Assembly: GCA_903912435.1 (NCBI GenBank)
Contig: CAIWHI010000113.1
Span: forward strand, 1 to 7,657
Length of the DNA stretch: 7,657 nucleotides
DNA from: an uncultured Bacteroidota bacterium
GTDB lineage: Bacteria; Bacteroidota; Bacteroidia; Chitinophagales; Chitinophagaceae
Direction of reading: 5' to 3'
Made by a program: the position numbers and the translations under genes
In this document: in pieces, positions 1 through 5,450 of the stretch
Layout: each line of letters starts with the position of its first letter
How positions within the stretch are numbered: the stretch's first letter is position 1
Notes under the pieces: model-generated
What the model was told of the DNA's origin: nothing
What the model saw: only the letters and a program-made list of their open reading frames with translations
Database searches by the model: none

Positions 1-96
1 GTCCTCACCGACGAAACTGTGATTAAATGGATGGAAGGCAAGCCTTTAAAGAAATTTATTTATGTGAAAGGCAAGATGATTAATGTGGTGGTGTAA
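1..96 (+). CDS. leuS: Leucyl-tRNA synthetase, C-terminal end (partial)
   Basis: The first 31 codons read in frame 1 end in TAA at 94-96. The peptide contains KWMEGKPLKKFIYVKGKMIN and ends in VVV. This matches the extreme C-terminus of class Ia leucyl-tRNA synthetases, which close with a pattern like 'G K.. KKvIyVpGKlvNiVv' and charge tRNA-Leu in the cytoplasm. The start and catalytic domains lie outside the window. Only the C-terminal tail is seen, so the call rests on this short but characteristic motif. The insertion sequence begins directly after the stop codon, and the last two bases of TAA form part of its apparent target duplication, so the protein is intact. The IS may have separated the gene from its original terminator. 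Confidence 0.85.
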   Translation, partial: VLTDETVIKWMEGKPLKKFIYVKGKMINVVV

Positions 97-99
97 TTT
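95..99. repeat. Target-site duplication, left copy (AATTT)
   Basis: AATTT lies immediately outside the left inverted repeat and recurs outside the right one. It includes the last two bases of the leuS stop codon. A five-base AT repeat alone is weak evidence, but its exact position at both IS ends supports it. Confidence 0.65.
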
Positions 100-114
100 C
101 AGAACTCCCTGCCT
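100..114 (+). repeat. IS left terminal inverted repeat
   Basis: CAGAACTCCCTGCCT pairs with 2397-2411 at 14 of 15 positions. The heptamer GATTAAG occurs twice just inside (121-127 and 144-150). These could be subterminal transposase contacts, but they also lie at the end of the transposase coding frame and are not repeated at the right end. Confidence 0.85.
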
Positions 115-122
115 TTCGCAGA

Positions 123-1781
123 TTAAGCTGCGGATATTTTAAAGATTAAGCGCAGTTTGGTATTAGGGAAAAATGTATCCGTTTCGTTGAGTAGTGCAGC
201 TAAGGCAGCGGCTGCTCTATTAAACCTAGGAGATGAAAGAGTATGTAGGGTAATTGTCAATGTATTTTGTTCTAAGTCAGGGTTTATATCTGCATTGGTT
301 TGTATGATTTGTTTCACAAGCATTCTTTTATCCTCCTGATCTACCAATGTTTGTGCAAGTATATTTGCTACTGATGTTTCCGCCCGGTAGCATATCATTT
401 TTATAATATTCATCAACATTTTACTTTCCGGTTTGAGTTGGTTATAACGGGTTGCTTCAGGCATTTCTTTAAGGATAATACGAGGCTTGATGCTATTACG
501 TTGTGCTTTTAACTGTTGTATTGTTTGCTCATATTCGTCAATTTTTTCTGTTAGTATGGCTTGTCTCTTTTCAAGTTTGGGTATGGCATCAAGCTCAGAG
601 TCGATGCTCTGTTCCGTGAGTGCAAGAAAGCTTGCTCTTAGCCTGCCTGTTTTTTCTTTTTCTTTTTTGAGTATGTGAGTCAATTTTCGGTAATCAGGGT
701 TAACAACCTGTTTGTTTTCATCTATAGCCTGTGTGCCAAATTCTATCATCTTGTCAAAATCATAGTCGGCAATCATATATCGGAAGAAATTCTCCTGGCT
801 CCACCTGCTAAACATCCTGCCTGCCACTACCTGGGAACTAATAGTGGGATGTGTTGTAATAATGCTGGTTTGATGGCCGCTGGCAGTAAGCCGCCTGATT
901 TCCCTCATGGCAACTCCACCCAGTGTGGTTTTTTGTTCGTAAATATGCATGTAAACCGTTTGCTCCAATACAATAACATCAACAGGTTTAAAACATTCTT
1001 CTGGCCATTCTTCTCGCACGTTTTTGCGGTATGTTATTACTGCTATCCTGTATTTTTCCCATAACCTTAAGAAAAAAGCAGGCTCATATGCCTCCCTGTC
1101 GAAAATTAATGTGCATACTGGAGTCTGGTCTTTATCATATCCTTCGGTTGGGGACGGCTGCCGAAACAATACCGTCTTCTGGATTTCCGGGATAATTTGA
1201 AACTCAATAACCTGTTGGAGTTTTTCACTAAGCTCTCCCATTACCATCATTACCGGATTACCCTTGCTGTCATTTACCCAATATTCAGTAGTAGCATTAA
1301 GGCATAGCTTTTGCCTGGATACAAACTTAACCGGCAGGTTTGCACTATAACCATGGTATATGCGCACATGCCCGTCTATATACATAAATGCTTCTTGCCC
1401 TGTACTGTCTTTATACCAATGATTTATTAGTAAGCTGTTGAGTTGCTTTGCTTTTTTCTGGGAGGAAAGTAGTTTAATTTTATCTCGCAGGCAGCTTACT
1501 TCAGGAATGCGGTCAAGGCCTATAATGCGGCCAATTTCTCCCGGTTTGCATTGCTTAAGTTGTTCCGGGTTTTTTATACGCGCAAGTGCCATAAATGCAA
1601 GCGTAAGAACTACCGATTCCAACCCATAATAATGGTTGGCGGGTAGCTCGTATACATCCTTCGTCTTTAATAATCCTACCGCCAGCAATGCAGGAAGTAA
1701 AAATAATATACCTCCACCACATACACCCTCGTGGGCTTCAAAAATTACTTGAGCCGGCCCCGCACCACCAATTGCTGCCAA
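123..1781 (-). CDS. Transposase catalytic part, DDE domain (ORFB, joined by -1 frameshift)
   Basis: This frame is open from 1907 down to the TAA at 123-125. It has no ATG near its beginning; the 552-residue reading starts at an unconvincing TTG at 1781, and the first internal Met is residue 64. It probably continues ORFA through the A8 run, giving a product of about 736 residues from the ATG at 2332. Residues are numbered from the TTG. Catalytic candidates are D136 in YIDGHVRIYHG, D228 in IFDREAYEPAFF and E330 in RWSQENFFRYM. The last resembles the 'RWxQExFF' glutamate block of IS4-like and IS1634-like DDE transposases. Residues about 371-430 are rich in K, E and Q and probably form a coiled coil. 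The C-terminal segment 515-535 (RFNRAAAALAALLN) is helical. The family recurs in genomes as 'putative transposase', but I cannot name the IS family. Confidence 0.8.
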   Translation of the reverse strand: MAAIGGAGPAQVIFEAHEGVCGGGILFLLPALLAVGLLKTKDVYELPANHYYGLESVVLTLAFMALARIKNPEQLKQCKPGEIGRIIGLDRIPEVSCLRDKIKLLSSQKKAKQLNSLLINHWYKDSTGQEAFMYIDGHVRIYHGYSANLPVKFVSRQKLCLNATTEYWVNDSKGNPVMMVMGELSEKLQQVIEFQIIPEIQKTVLFRQPSPTEGYDKDQTPVCTLIFDREAYEPAFFLRLWEKYRIAVITYRKNVREEWPEECFKPVDVIVLEQTVYMHIYEQKTTLGGVAMREIRRLTASGHQTSIITTHPTISSQVVAGRMFSRWSQENFFRYMIADYDFDKMIEFGTQAIDENKQVVNPDYRKLTHILKKEKEKTGRLRASFLALTEQSIDSELDAIPKLEKRQAILTEKIDEYEQTIQQLKAQRNSIKPRIILKEMPEATRYNQLKPESKMLMNIIKMICYRAETSVANILAQTLVDQEDKRMLVKQIIQTNADINPDLEQNTLTITLHTLSSPRFNRAAAALAALLNETDTFFPNTKLRLIFKISAA

Positions 1782-1867
1782 AATCCGGTCTTCATACCGG
1801 GTAGTAGCTATCCCAAGTGGGGCTGATAAATCTGCCTGGTTTCTTGCATTTATGGTCGTGGAGGTGT

Positions 1868-2332
1868 TTAAGGGTGCGCAACCTGGCTTTTTTTTAAATA
1901 ACCGGCACTAATAGCATAACGGATTGCAGATTCGGCCACCCCTTCTTCTTTTGCTATGCTATTTACACTCTGGCCTTTATCCAGCTTACGTTGTATCTTT
2001 TGGCGTGTTTCCCCAACAATTTTATGCGCAGATCCTTTACGGGCATCATCCCCGAAAAAGGCAATCTCCCCTTTTGTCACAAACTTCTTGTGCCAACGGG
2101 CTACACTGTCTGGCGAAACATTAAAGCACCTTTCAACTTCTGTTTTGCGGCACAATTTCTGTTCAATAAAGTTGCTCGTAATATACCTAAATGCAAGTTC
2201 ATCATGAACTGGATGAGCATAAACGGGCAGTCCATTAACGATGTACTGAACAATCCCTTCTTTTAAATACACTCCTAGGCAGGAGGATATCAGTGTCGCC
2301 TCCTTCGGAAATATCGGTAGTTGTAATTGCAT
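1868..2332 (-). CDS. Transposase N-terminal part, helix-turn-helix domain (ORFA)
   Basis: This frame encodes 154 residues from the ATG at 2332. It can be extended to a TTG at 2380, but the ATG is preferred because the extension (MFGKISSQIELFVIWP) looks like untranslated AT-rich DNA. Two helix-turn-helix-like segments are visible, about residues 63-84 (KTEVERCFNVSPDSVARWHK) and 120-144 (QSVNSIAKEEGVAESAIRYA). Both are typical of DNA-binding regions that precede a DDE catalytic core and recognise the IS ends. The frame ends with a short tail SQVAHP right after a run of eight A (minus strand), where a -1 shift enters the catalytic frame at 123-1889. ORFA alone could act as a truncated regulator of transposition, as in other frameshifting ISs; that is inference. 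Confidence 0.75.
   Translation of the reverse strand: MQLQLPIFPKEATLISSCLGVYLKEGIVQYIVNGLPVYAHPVHDELAFRYITSNFIEQKLCRKTEVERCFNVSPDSVARWHKKFVTKGEIAFFGDDARKGSAHKIVGETRQKIQRKLDKGQSVNSIAKEEGVAESAIRYAISAGYLKKSQVAHP
1888..1895 (-). other. Slippery A8 run, putative -1 frameshift site
   Basis: The minus strand reads TTA AAA AAA AGC in the ORFA frame, so an A AAA AAA heptamer lies exactly in phase for tandem tRNA-Lys slippage. A -1 shift gives AAG CCA GGT and continues without a stop through 36 codons into ORFB. The two frames overlap only over 1868-1907, because ORFB is closed upstream by TAG at 1910-1908. Polymerase slippage adding one A would give the same product. No convincing stimulatory stem or upstream Shine-Dalgarno is visible. 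A sequencing error or real mutation in the homopolymer is the main alternative. Confidence 0.65.
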
Positions 2333-2396
2333 AGGCCAAATTACAAATAATTCAATTTGCGAACTAATTTTACCAAACAATTGATTTTATTGGACT

Positions 2397-2411
2397 AGGC
2401 AAGGAGTTCTG
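2397..2411 (-). repeat. IS right terminal inverted repeat
   Basis: AGGCAAGGAGTTCTG is the reverse complement of the left end with one mismatch. It lies about 65 bases upstream of the transposase start, as is usual for an IS promoter end. Confidence 0.85.
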
Positions 2412-2416
2412 AATTT
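2412..2416. repeat. Target-site duplication, right copy (AATTT)
   Basis: This is the direct copy of 95-99, directly abutting the right inverted repeat. Removing one copy and the IS would restore leuS followed by about 60 bases of leader before the antitoxin-like gene. Confidence 0.65.
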
Positions 2417-2432
2417 AAAAAATCGAATTAGA

Positions 2433-2467
2433 TTTGCTTACTTGAAATATTTTTTTACATAACTTTG
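2433..2467 (+). promoter_or_regulatory. Bacteroidota-type promoter for the antitoxin-like gene
   Basis: TAACTTTG at 2460-2467 matches the -7 consensus TAnnTTTG exactly, and TTTG at 2433-2436 could be the -33 element, though the 23-base spacer is longer than the usual 19-21. Transcription would begin almost at the ATG at 2473, giving a very short leader. The site lies just outside the IS right end, so the gene keeps its own promoter. Confidence 0.5.
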
Positions 2468-2472
2468 TACAT

Positions 2473-2709
2473 ATGACAGCAACATATCAAATGGATGTAG
2501 ATGAGTTAATTTTGGAATTAATTAGCTCAATTAAATCCGTATTTAAAAACAAAACGATAAATATTACTGTTACTGAAGCGTTTGATGAAACAGAGTACCT
2601 GTTATCATCTCCCGCTAATAAAGCACATTTGGAAAAATCTATAAAAGACATTGCAGATGGAAAGGGTATCATTATGAGCGTAGAAGAACTATATAAAAAA
2701 TTCTCATAA
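2473..2709 (+). CDS. Antitoxin-like protein of a type II toxin-antitoxin system, no toxin adjacent
   Basis: This is a 78-residue acidic protein. Residues 8-36 (VDELILELISSIKSVFKNKTINITV in part) form an N-terminal DNA-binding or dimerisation-like segment. Residues 38-60 carry DETEYLLSSPANKAHLEKSI, the pattern found in Bacteroidota antitoxins paired with RelE/YoeB-like toxins, in which the C-terminal helix ('NPANxxxLLxSIxxIxxGK') wraps the toxin. It ends in SVEELYKKFS, also usual for that group. In such modules the toxin gene normally overlaps or directly follows. Here 28 bases after the stop comes the end of a convergent methyltransferase gene, and none of the three forward frames after the stop shows a toxin start. 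It is therefore probably an orphan or the remnant of a module. The assignment rests on family resemblance from memory. Confidence 0.65.
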   Translation: MTATYQMDVDELILELISSIKSVFKNKTINITVTEAFDETEYLLSSPANKAHLEKSIKDIADGKGIIMSVEELYKKFS

Positions 2710-2737
2710 TCCTCATCCTGGGAAAGCGCAATTTCAT

Positions 2738-3616
2738 CTACCACCAGTTGAAATTATCTGATATAATTAGTTCATTTTTCTCTAAATGATGCGTTGTTTT
2801 CATAGGAATGGTACGATACAATAAATTATATTTATCAGCAAGTCGCCTTATTTCTATTGTATCATCATATGTAAGCATATAATGGCCTTGAATAAGTGAT
2901 GTGTATTCAAATAGTTTTTCATGGTCTATATTGAAGTGGGTATACAACCGCTTCCCTGCAACAGTATAAGGAGGGTCAATAAAAAAATAAGCATCTAAAT
3001 TATCAAAATTTTGCTCTAGCATTTCAAAAGCATCACCCTTAATAAAACGGATCCTTTCTTTTACAAAATCAATTGCCAGTATCCTATCTCGTAAAGTTTT
3101 GGGATACCAACGTGAAGCAATTCCTTTGCCATTCTCTCCTTTCTTAAGAATCCCAGACCCTTTGGCAAGTATTCCACCATGATAAATTCTATTTTTCAGA
3201 ATTGTACAAAAGGCAAGATCATCAACCAACTTATTGGGTCGTTCAAATTCAAGTTGAACATTTTCAATAGTCAAATCAAATGAAAATATTTTTTCAGCCA
3301 GCCAATTATTTTTCCCATTCAATATTATTTCCCATACCGCAGCAACCTCTTCATCTATTTCCACCATGGTAATGCTTTCAGCTAATTTTTCAAAAGCAGC
3401 AGTAAGACTAACAATACCTCCGCCTGCAAAAGGCTCAATTAAATGATTAACTGACCTGCCATTTTTGAGAAGCCATTTCCTTATTGTGGGCACCAGCCAT
3501 GTTTTACCTCCAGGGTATCTGAATGGACTTCGTTGTGGTATGGATGAAACATTGACTACATTTATTTCATTTTTTAATCCATCACTTATTTCGAACATTG
3601 ATAATTGTTGCGTCAT
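2738..3616 (-). CDS. DNA adenine-N6 methyltransferase, D12/Dam class, of a type II restriction-modification system
   Basis: The 292-residue protein should transfer a methyl group from S-adenosylmethionine to N6 of adenine in a specific DNA site, protecting host DNA from the neighbouring nuclease. Alpha-class motifs appear in order: FRYPGGK at 32-38 (motif X, cofactor contact), IEPFAGGG at 60-67 (motif I), EID at 86-88 after the second strand (motif II), DPPY at 214-217 (catalytic motif IV) and NELIIS at 281-286 near the C-terminus, as in Dam and M.EcoRV relatives. The target-recognition region should lie between motifs II/III and IV, about 120-195. Length is normal for the family. The ATG at 3616 overlaps the nuclease stop as ATGA, so the two genes are probably translationally coupled. 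The stop lies 28 bases from the convergent antitoxin-like gene. The adenine target follows from the class; the exact site cannot be read from sequence. Confidence 0.9.
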   Translation of the reverse strand: MTQQLSMFEISDGLKNEINVVNVSSIPQRSPFRYPGGKTWLVPTIRKWLLKNGRSVNHLIEPFAGGGIVSLTAAFEKLAESITMVEIDEEVAAVWEIILNGKNNWLAEKIFSFDLTIENVQLEFERPNKLVDDLAFCTILKNRIYHGGILAKGSGILKKGENGKGIASRWYPKTLRDRILAIDFVKERIRFIKGDAFEMLEQNFDNLDAYFFIDPPYTVAGKRLYTHFNIDHEKLFEYTSLIQGHYMLTYDDTIEIRRLADKYNLLYRTIPMKTTHHLEKNELIISDNFNWW

Positions 3617-4497
3617 TCTACTACTATATTTTCTGAGTTATAGGTATCAAAATCTCCCGATCGTTTAGTATCTAGTTTCTTCTGCAATAATTCTGTAAAT
3701 TGAACTATAGGTCCAGCTTCAAATTTTGCAATCTGCTCTAATGCAATGGCAAAATTTGTATAAACGACTCTTTGCAGTTTTAGTGATAAAATACCTGCTT
3801 GCCCATCAGGTATAAGATCATATAAGAAAAGTGCAAAATCAGATTCACTTTTTCCTACTTCTGGCAAAGAAGGCAGTGTGTTATAGAACGATAGTTGTAA
3901 TGCAACAGCTTGTTTTTTGTTCCATTGTCTTAATATTGAACCTTTGGCAATTATTTGCGGAATCAGTCTTTTCCTTGAAGATGATAGGTAATCCGGTTTA
4001 GGATATTTGAATGCATTAGACCAACTAAACTCAGGTGATGGCTTTTCAAGGTATGCAGTAAATGGTCCAGTTAAATTACCTGAGATATAAACAGATTGAA
4101 CTTCAAGTGATCCAAAATCAAGAACTCTTCCTTTACTATCATATGAAACTAAGACATAGTCAATATTCCCTGCTGATTTACCATGCTTATCAGTTAATCT
4201 TACTTCGCCTACATGGGTCCAACTGCTTTTCTTATCAAATATAAAGCTTGCCGCGTCACTTATTATTGTCCAGTCCTCCCTAAATCTTATTGGACAGATA
4301 ATAACAGGTTTTTCTTTATGATAAATACTACAAACTCCTAATGGAAATTCGATACTATTTTTAGTACAATTAGAAACAATGTTGTTAAATGGACATAGTT
4401 TATTATCCCTATATCTCATAGCTCTTTCGCCATCATTATCGATAGGAAAGCCAAAAACTTCCGCTAAAGGCCGACTTTTATTTTTATCAACATTCAT
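3613..4497 (-). CDS. NotI-like type II restriction endonuclease (compact)
   Basis: The 294-residue protein resembles NotI (Pfam RE_NotI as I recall it). Near the N-terminus are EVFGF (13-17), LCPF with C35, NCTK with C44, GVCS with C56 and ICPIRF with C68. This four-cysteine set has the same local context as the iron-binding fold of NotI. The nuclease core follows: E98 in GEVRL, D113 in NIDYVLV, then E132 and Q134 in SLEVQS. That is a PD-(D/E)XK site with Gln in place of the usual Lys, as in NotI (E145, D160, E182, Q184 from memory); the E-to-D spacing of 15 is identical. A later SWSNAFKY block resembles NotI's 'LSNVFKR'. NotI itself has about 383 residues, so this is a shortened relative, mainly at the C-terminus and between blocks. 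It should cut unmethylated DNA in the cytoplasm. An in-frame TAA 10-12 bases upstream fixes the ATG at 4497. Its specificity cannot be GCGGCCGC if the adjacent adenine methylase protects its site. Confidence 0.82.
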   Translation of the reverse strand: MNVDKNKSRPLAEVFGFPIDNDGERAMRYRDNKLCPFNNIVSNCTKNSIEFPLGVCSIYHKEKPVIICPIRFREDWTIISDAASFIFDKKSSWTHVGEVRLTDKHGKSAGNIDYVLVSYDSKGRVLDFGSLEVQSVYISGNLTGPFTAYLEKPSPEFSWSNAFKYPKPDYLSSSRKRLIPQIIAKGSILRQWNKKQAVALQLSFYNTLPSLPEVGKSESDFALFLYDLIPDGQAGILSLKLQRVVYTNFAIALEQIAKFEAGPIVQFTELLQKKLDTKRSGDFDTYNSENIVVE

Positions 4498-4679
4498 TTG
4501 GCGAATTTAACAATTATTGCTGCCCCTATCAACGAAATGTTTGATTTTCACCAATGTTACTTAGAAACACTAAGATTCACGACATCAACCTTTAATTCAG
4601 GTGCATCCAATAGCACTTAGGATAATTATTCACCCCATTTTACCCCCCGTCCCTTACCTTTGCACCCAATTTCAAAATA
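4498..4679. promoter_or_regulatory. Divergent intergenic region between the restriction operon and the SCO gene
   Basis: This 182-base AT-rich gap must hold promoters for both directions. On the minus strand TAACATTG (4559-4552) differs from TAnnTTTG at one position and could serve the endonuclease, but no -33 element fits. Two small hairpins are present: CTTAG/CTAAG at 4560-4574 and GTGC/GCAC at 4601-4614. CTTAG recurs at 4616-4620. No gene for a controller (C) protein is present, and no C-box-like tandem operator is evident. Confidence 0.4.
4655..4662 (+). promoter_or_regulatory. Bacteroidota -7 element for the SCO gene
   Basis: TACCTTTG matches TAnnTTTG exactly, 17 bases before the ATG at 4680. 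No good TTTG lies at the expected -33 distance. The leader would be about ten bases and A-rich, as is usual in this phylum. Confidence 0.5.
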
Positions 4680-5318
4680 ATGAAGACCAACAAAACAACC
4701 ATTTTTCTCATTTCTTTCTTTATTGCACTGGGTGTAGGGTTTATTTGGTATAGTTTCAGTGTTATCCACGACCAGAAAAAACTTGCCCTCCCTATCATTG
4801 GTAATGAACAAAACCACCATCTTGCACAATTTAAATTCATCAACCAGGATGGCAAAACAATTACTAATGAGGATATCAAAGGCAAGGTATGTGTTGTGGA
4901 GTACTTTTTCGCTACCTGTAAGGGCATGTGCCCAAAGATGAACGAAAATATGGAGAAGGTATACAAAGCTTACAGGGGTAATAAAAATGTTCTCATCCTC
5001 TCTCATACAGTTGACCCTCTAAAAGATACTATTGCAGCCCTTAAAGCATATAGCCTCCGCTTTGATGCCGACCCTACCCAATGGATGTTCCTAACCGGCG
5101 ACAAAAAAGAACTCTACGAAATGGCCCGTTATAGCTACCTCATTAGTGCACTCGACGACACCGCAGGTGTAAGCATTGATAAAGATTTCATTCACGACAA
5201 GCACTATGCTCTTGTAGATGGATTTGGCCGTATCCGTGGTTTTTATGATGGCCTAGACCCCGAAAATGTAAAACAACTAATTACCGACATCGGGGCGCTT
5301 TTAAAAGAAAAAGTCTAA
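4680..5318 (+). CDS. SCO1/SenC family copper chaperone, membrane-anchored
   Basis: The 212-residue protein has a short basic N-terminus and one hydrophobic membrane segment (about 8-27). A thioredoxin-fold domain faces the periplasm. The copper-binding motif C80-x3-C84-P (ATCKGMCPKM) is complete, and H172 in DFIHDKHYALVD aligns with the third copper ligand of SCO proteins (H-x5-YLVD pattern). H175 is an extra histidine nearby. TVDPLKDT (110-117) matches the family's 'SVDPexDT' block. Proteins of this family deliver Cu(I) or reduce cysteines for assembly of the CuA site of cytochrome c oxidase. Length is normal. The ATG directly precedes the KTNKTT anchor. The gene has its own -7 element and is followed by a terminator, so it appears monocistronic. 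No oxidase genes are in the window; the job is inferred from the family. Confidence 0.93.
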   Translation: MKTNKTTIFLISFFIALGVGFIWYSFSVIHDQKKLALPIIGNEQNHHLAQFKFINQDGKTITNEDIKGKVCVVEYFFATCKGMCPKMNENMEKVYKAYRGNKNVLILSHTVDPLKDTIAALKAYSLRFDADPTQWMFLTGDKKELYEMARYSYLISALDDTAGVSIDKDFIHDKHYALVDGFGRIRGFYDGLDPENVKQLITDIGALLKEKV

Positions 5319-5371
5319 ACTCCACCCTATTCCTGTTAAAAATATGGCTTTTATTATGTCAACATTTTATT

Positions 5372-5395
5372 AAAATCCTATTTTGATAGGGTTTT
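5372..5395. terminator. Intrinsic terminator, possibly bidirectional, after the SCO gene
   Basis: A nine-base stem AAAATCCTA / TAGGGTTTT (one T-G wobble) encloses a six-base loop, TTTTGA. The A and T tracts at the two ends let it work in either direction. It lies 53 bases past the SCO stop and 55 bases before the transpeptidase ATG. Its GC content is low, so its strength is uncertain. Confidence 0.6.
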
Positions 5396-5410
5396 ATAAA
5401 TAAACTGGTA

Positions 5411-5419
5411 TAATATTTG
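5411..5419 (+). promoter_or_regulatory. Putative -7 element for the L,D-transpeptidase gene
   Basis: TAATATTTG resembles TAnnTTTG with one extra base and is followed by CAC. It is placed about 30 bases upstream of the ATG. The nearest TTTG upstream (5382-5385) is too far for a standard -33 element and lies in the terminator loop. Confidence 0.35.
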
Positions 5420-5432
5420 CACTTTCAAGATT

Positions 5433-5445
5433 GCGGTAATTCCGC
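5433..5445 (+). promoter_or_regulatory. Small hairpin in the transpeptidase leader
   Basis: GCGG-TAATT-CCGC folds as a four-base GC stem with a five-base loop, ending five bases before the ATG at 5451. If transcription starts after the -7 element it would be the first structure in the mRNA. It might affect translation start or mRNA stability, or be chance. Confidence 0.3.
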
Positions 5446-5450
5446 TTTAT

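Larger units (their letters stand above)
100..2411. mobile_element. Complete insertion sequence with DDE transposase, family unassigned
   Basis: The element is about 2312 bp. Its ends are 15-bp inverted repeats: CAGAACTCCCTGCCT at 100-114 and its near-perfect reverse complement at 2397-2411, with one mismatch. The pentamer AATTT flanks it directly on both sides (95-99 and 2412-2416), as expected for a target-site duplication; a 4-bp AATT cannot be excluded. Because AATT is palindromic, the repeats can also be drawn two bases longer (98-114 and 2397-2413). The interior holds one split transposase on the minus strand and no passenger gene. Matching ends, a target duplication and long open frames suggest a recent and possibly still active insertion. 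I cannot assign the element to a named IS family. Confidence 0.88.

Noticed and set aside
117..132. CGCAG / CTGCG hairpin at the end of the transposase gene
   Set aside because: Only five base pairs, no T tract on the transcript strand, and it spans the stop codon; too weak for a terminator call.
675..1064. 129-codon plus-strand frame inside the IS
   Set aside because: It lies fully antisense to the transposase catalytic frame and shows no family motif.
2281..2303. AGGAGG / CCTCCT inverted repeat with a 12-base loop
   Set aside because: It lies within the transposase coding sequence and Shine-Dalgarno pairing is not generally used in Bacteroidota, so a regulatory hairpin is not supported.
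2333..2380. TTG start extending the transposase by 16 residues
   Set aside because: The ATG at 2332 begins a normal-looking N-terminus, and the extension covers likely promoter DNA.
2707..2740. Toxin remnant after the antitoxin-like gene
   Set aside because: All three plus-strand frames were read through; none shows a RelE/YoeB-like start, and the DNA is the methyltransferase C-terminus on the other strand.
2487..2744. 85-codon minus-strand frame opposite the antitoxin-like gene
   Set aside because: The plus-strand reading has the antitoxin pattern and a consensus promoter; this one has neither.
4626..5006. 126-codon minus-strand frame over the SCO gene start
   Set aside because: It is antisense to a clear SCO protein and its composition is not protein-like; also a nested frame at 4640-4966.
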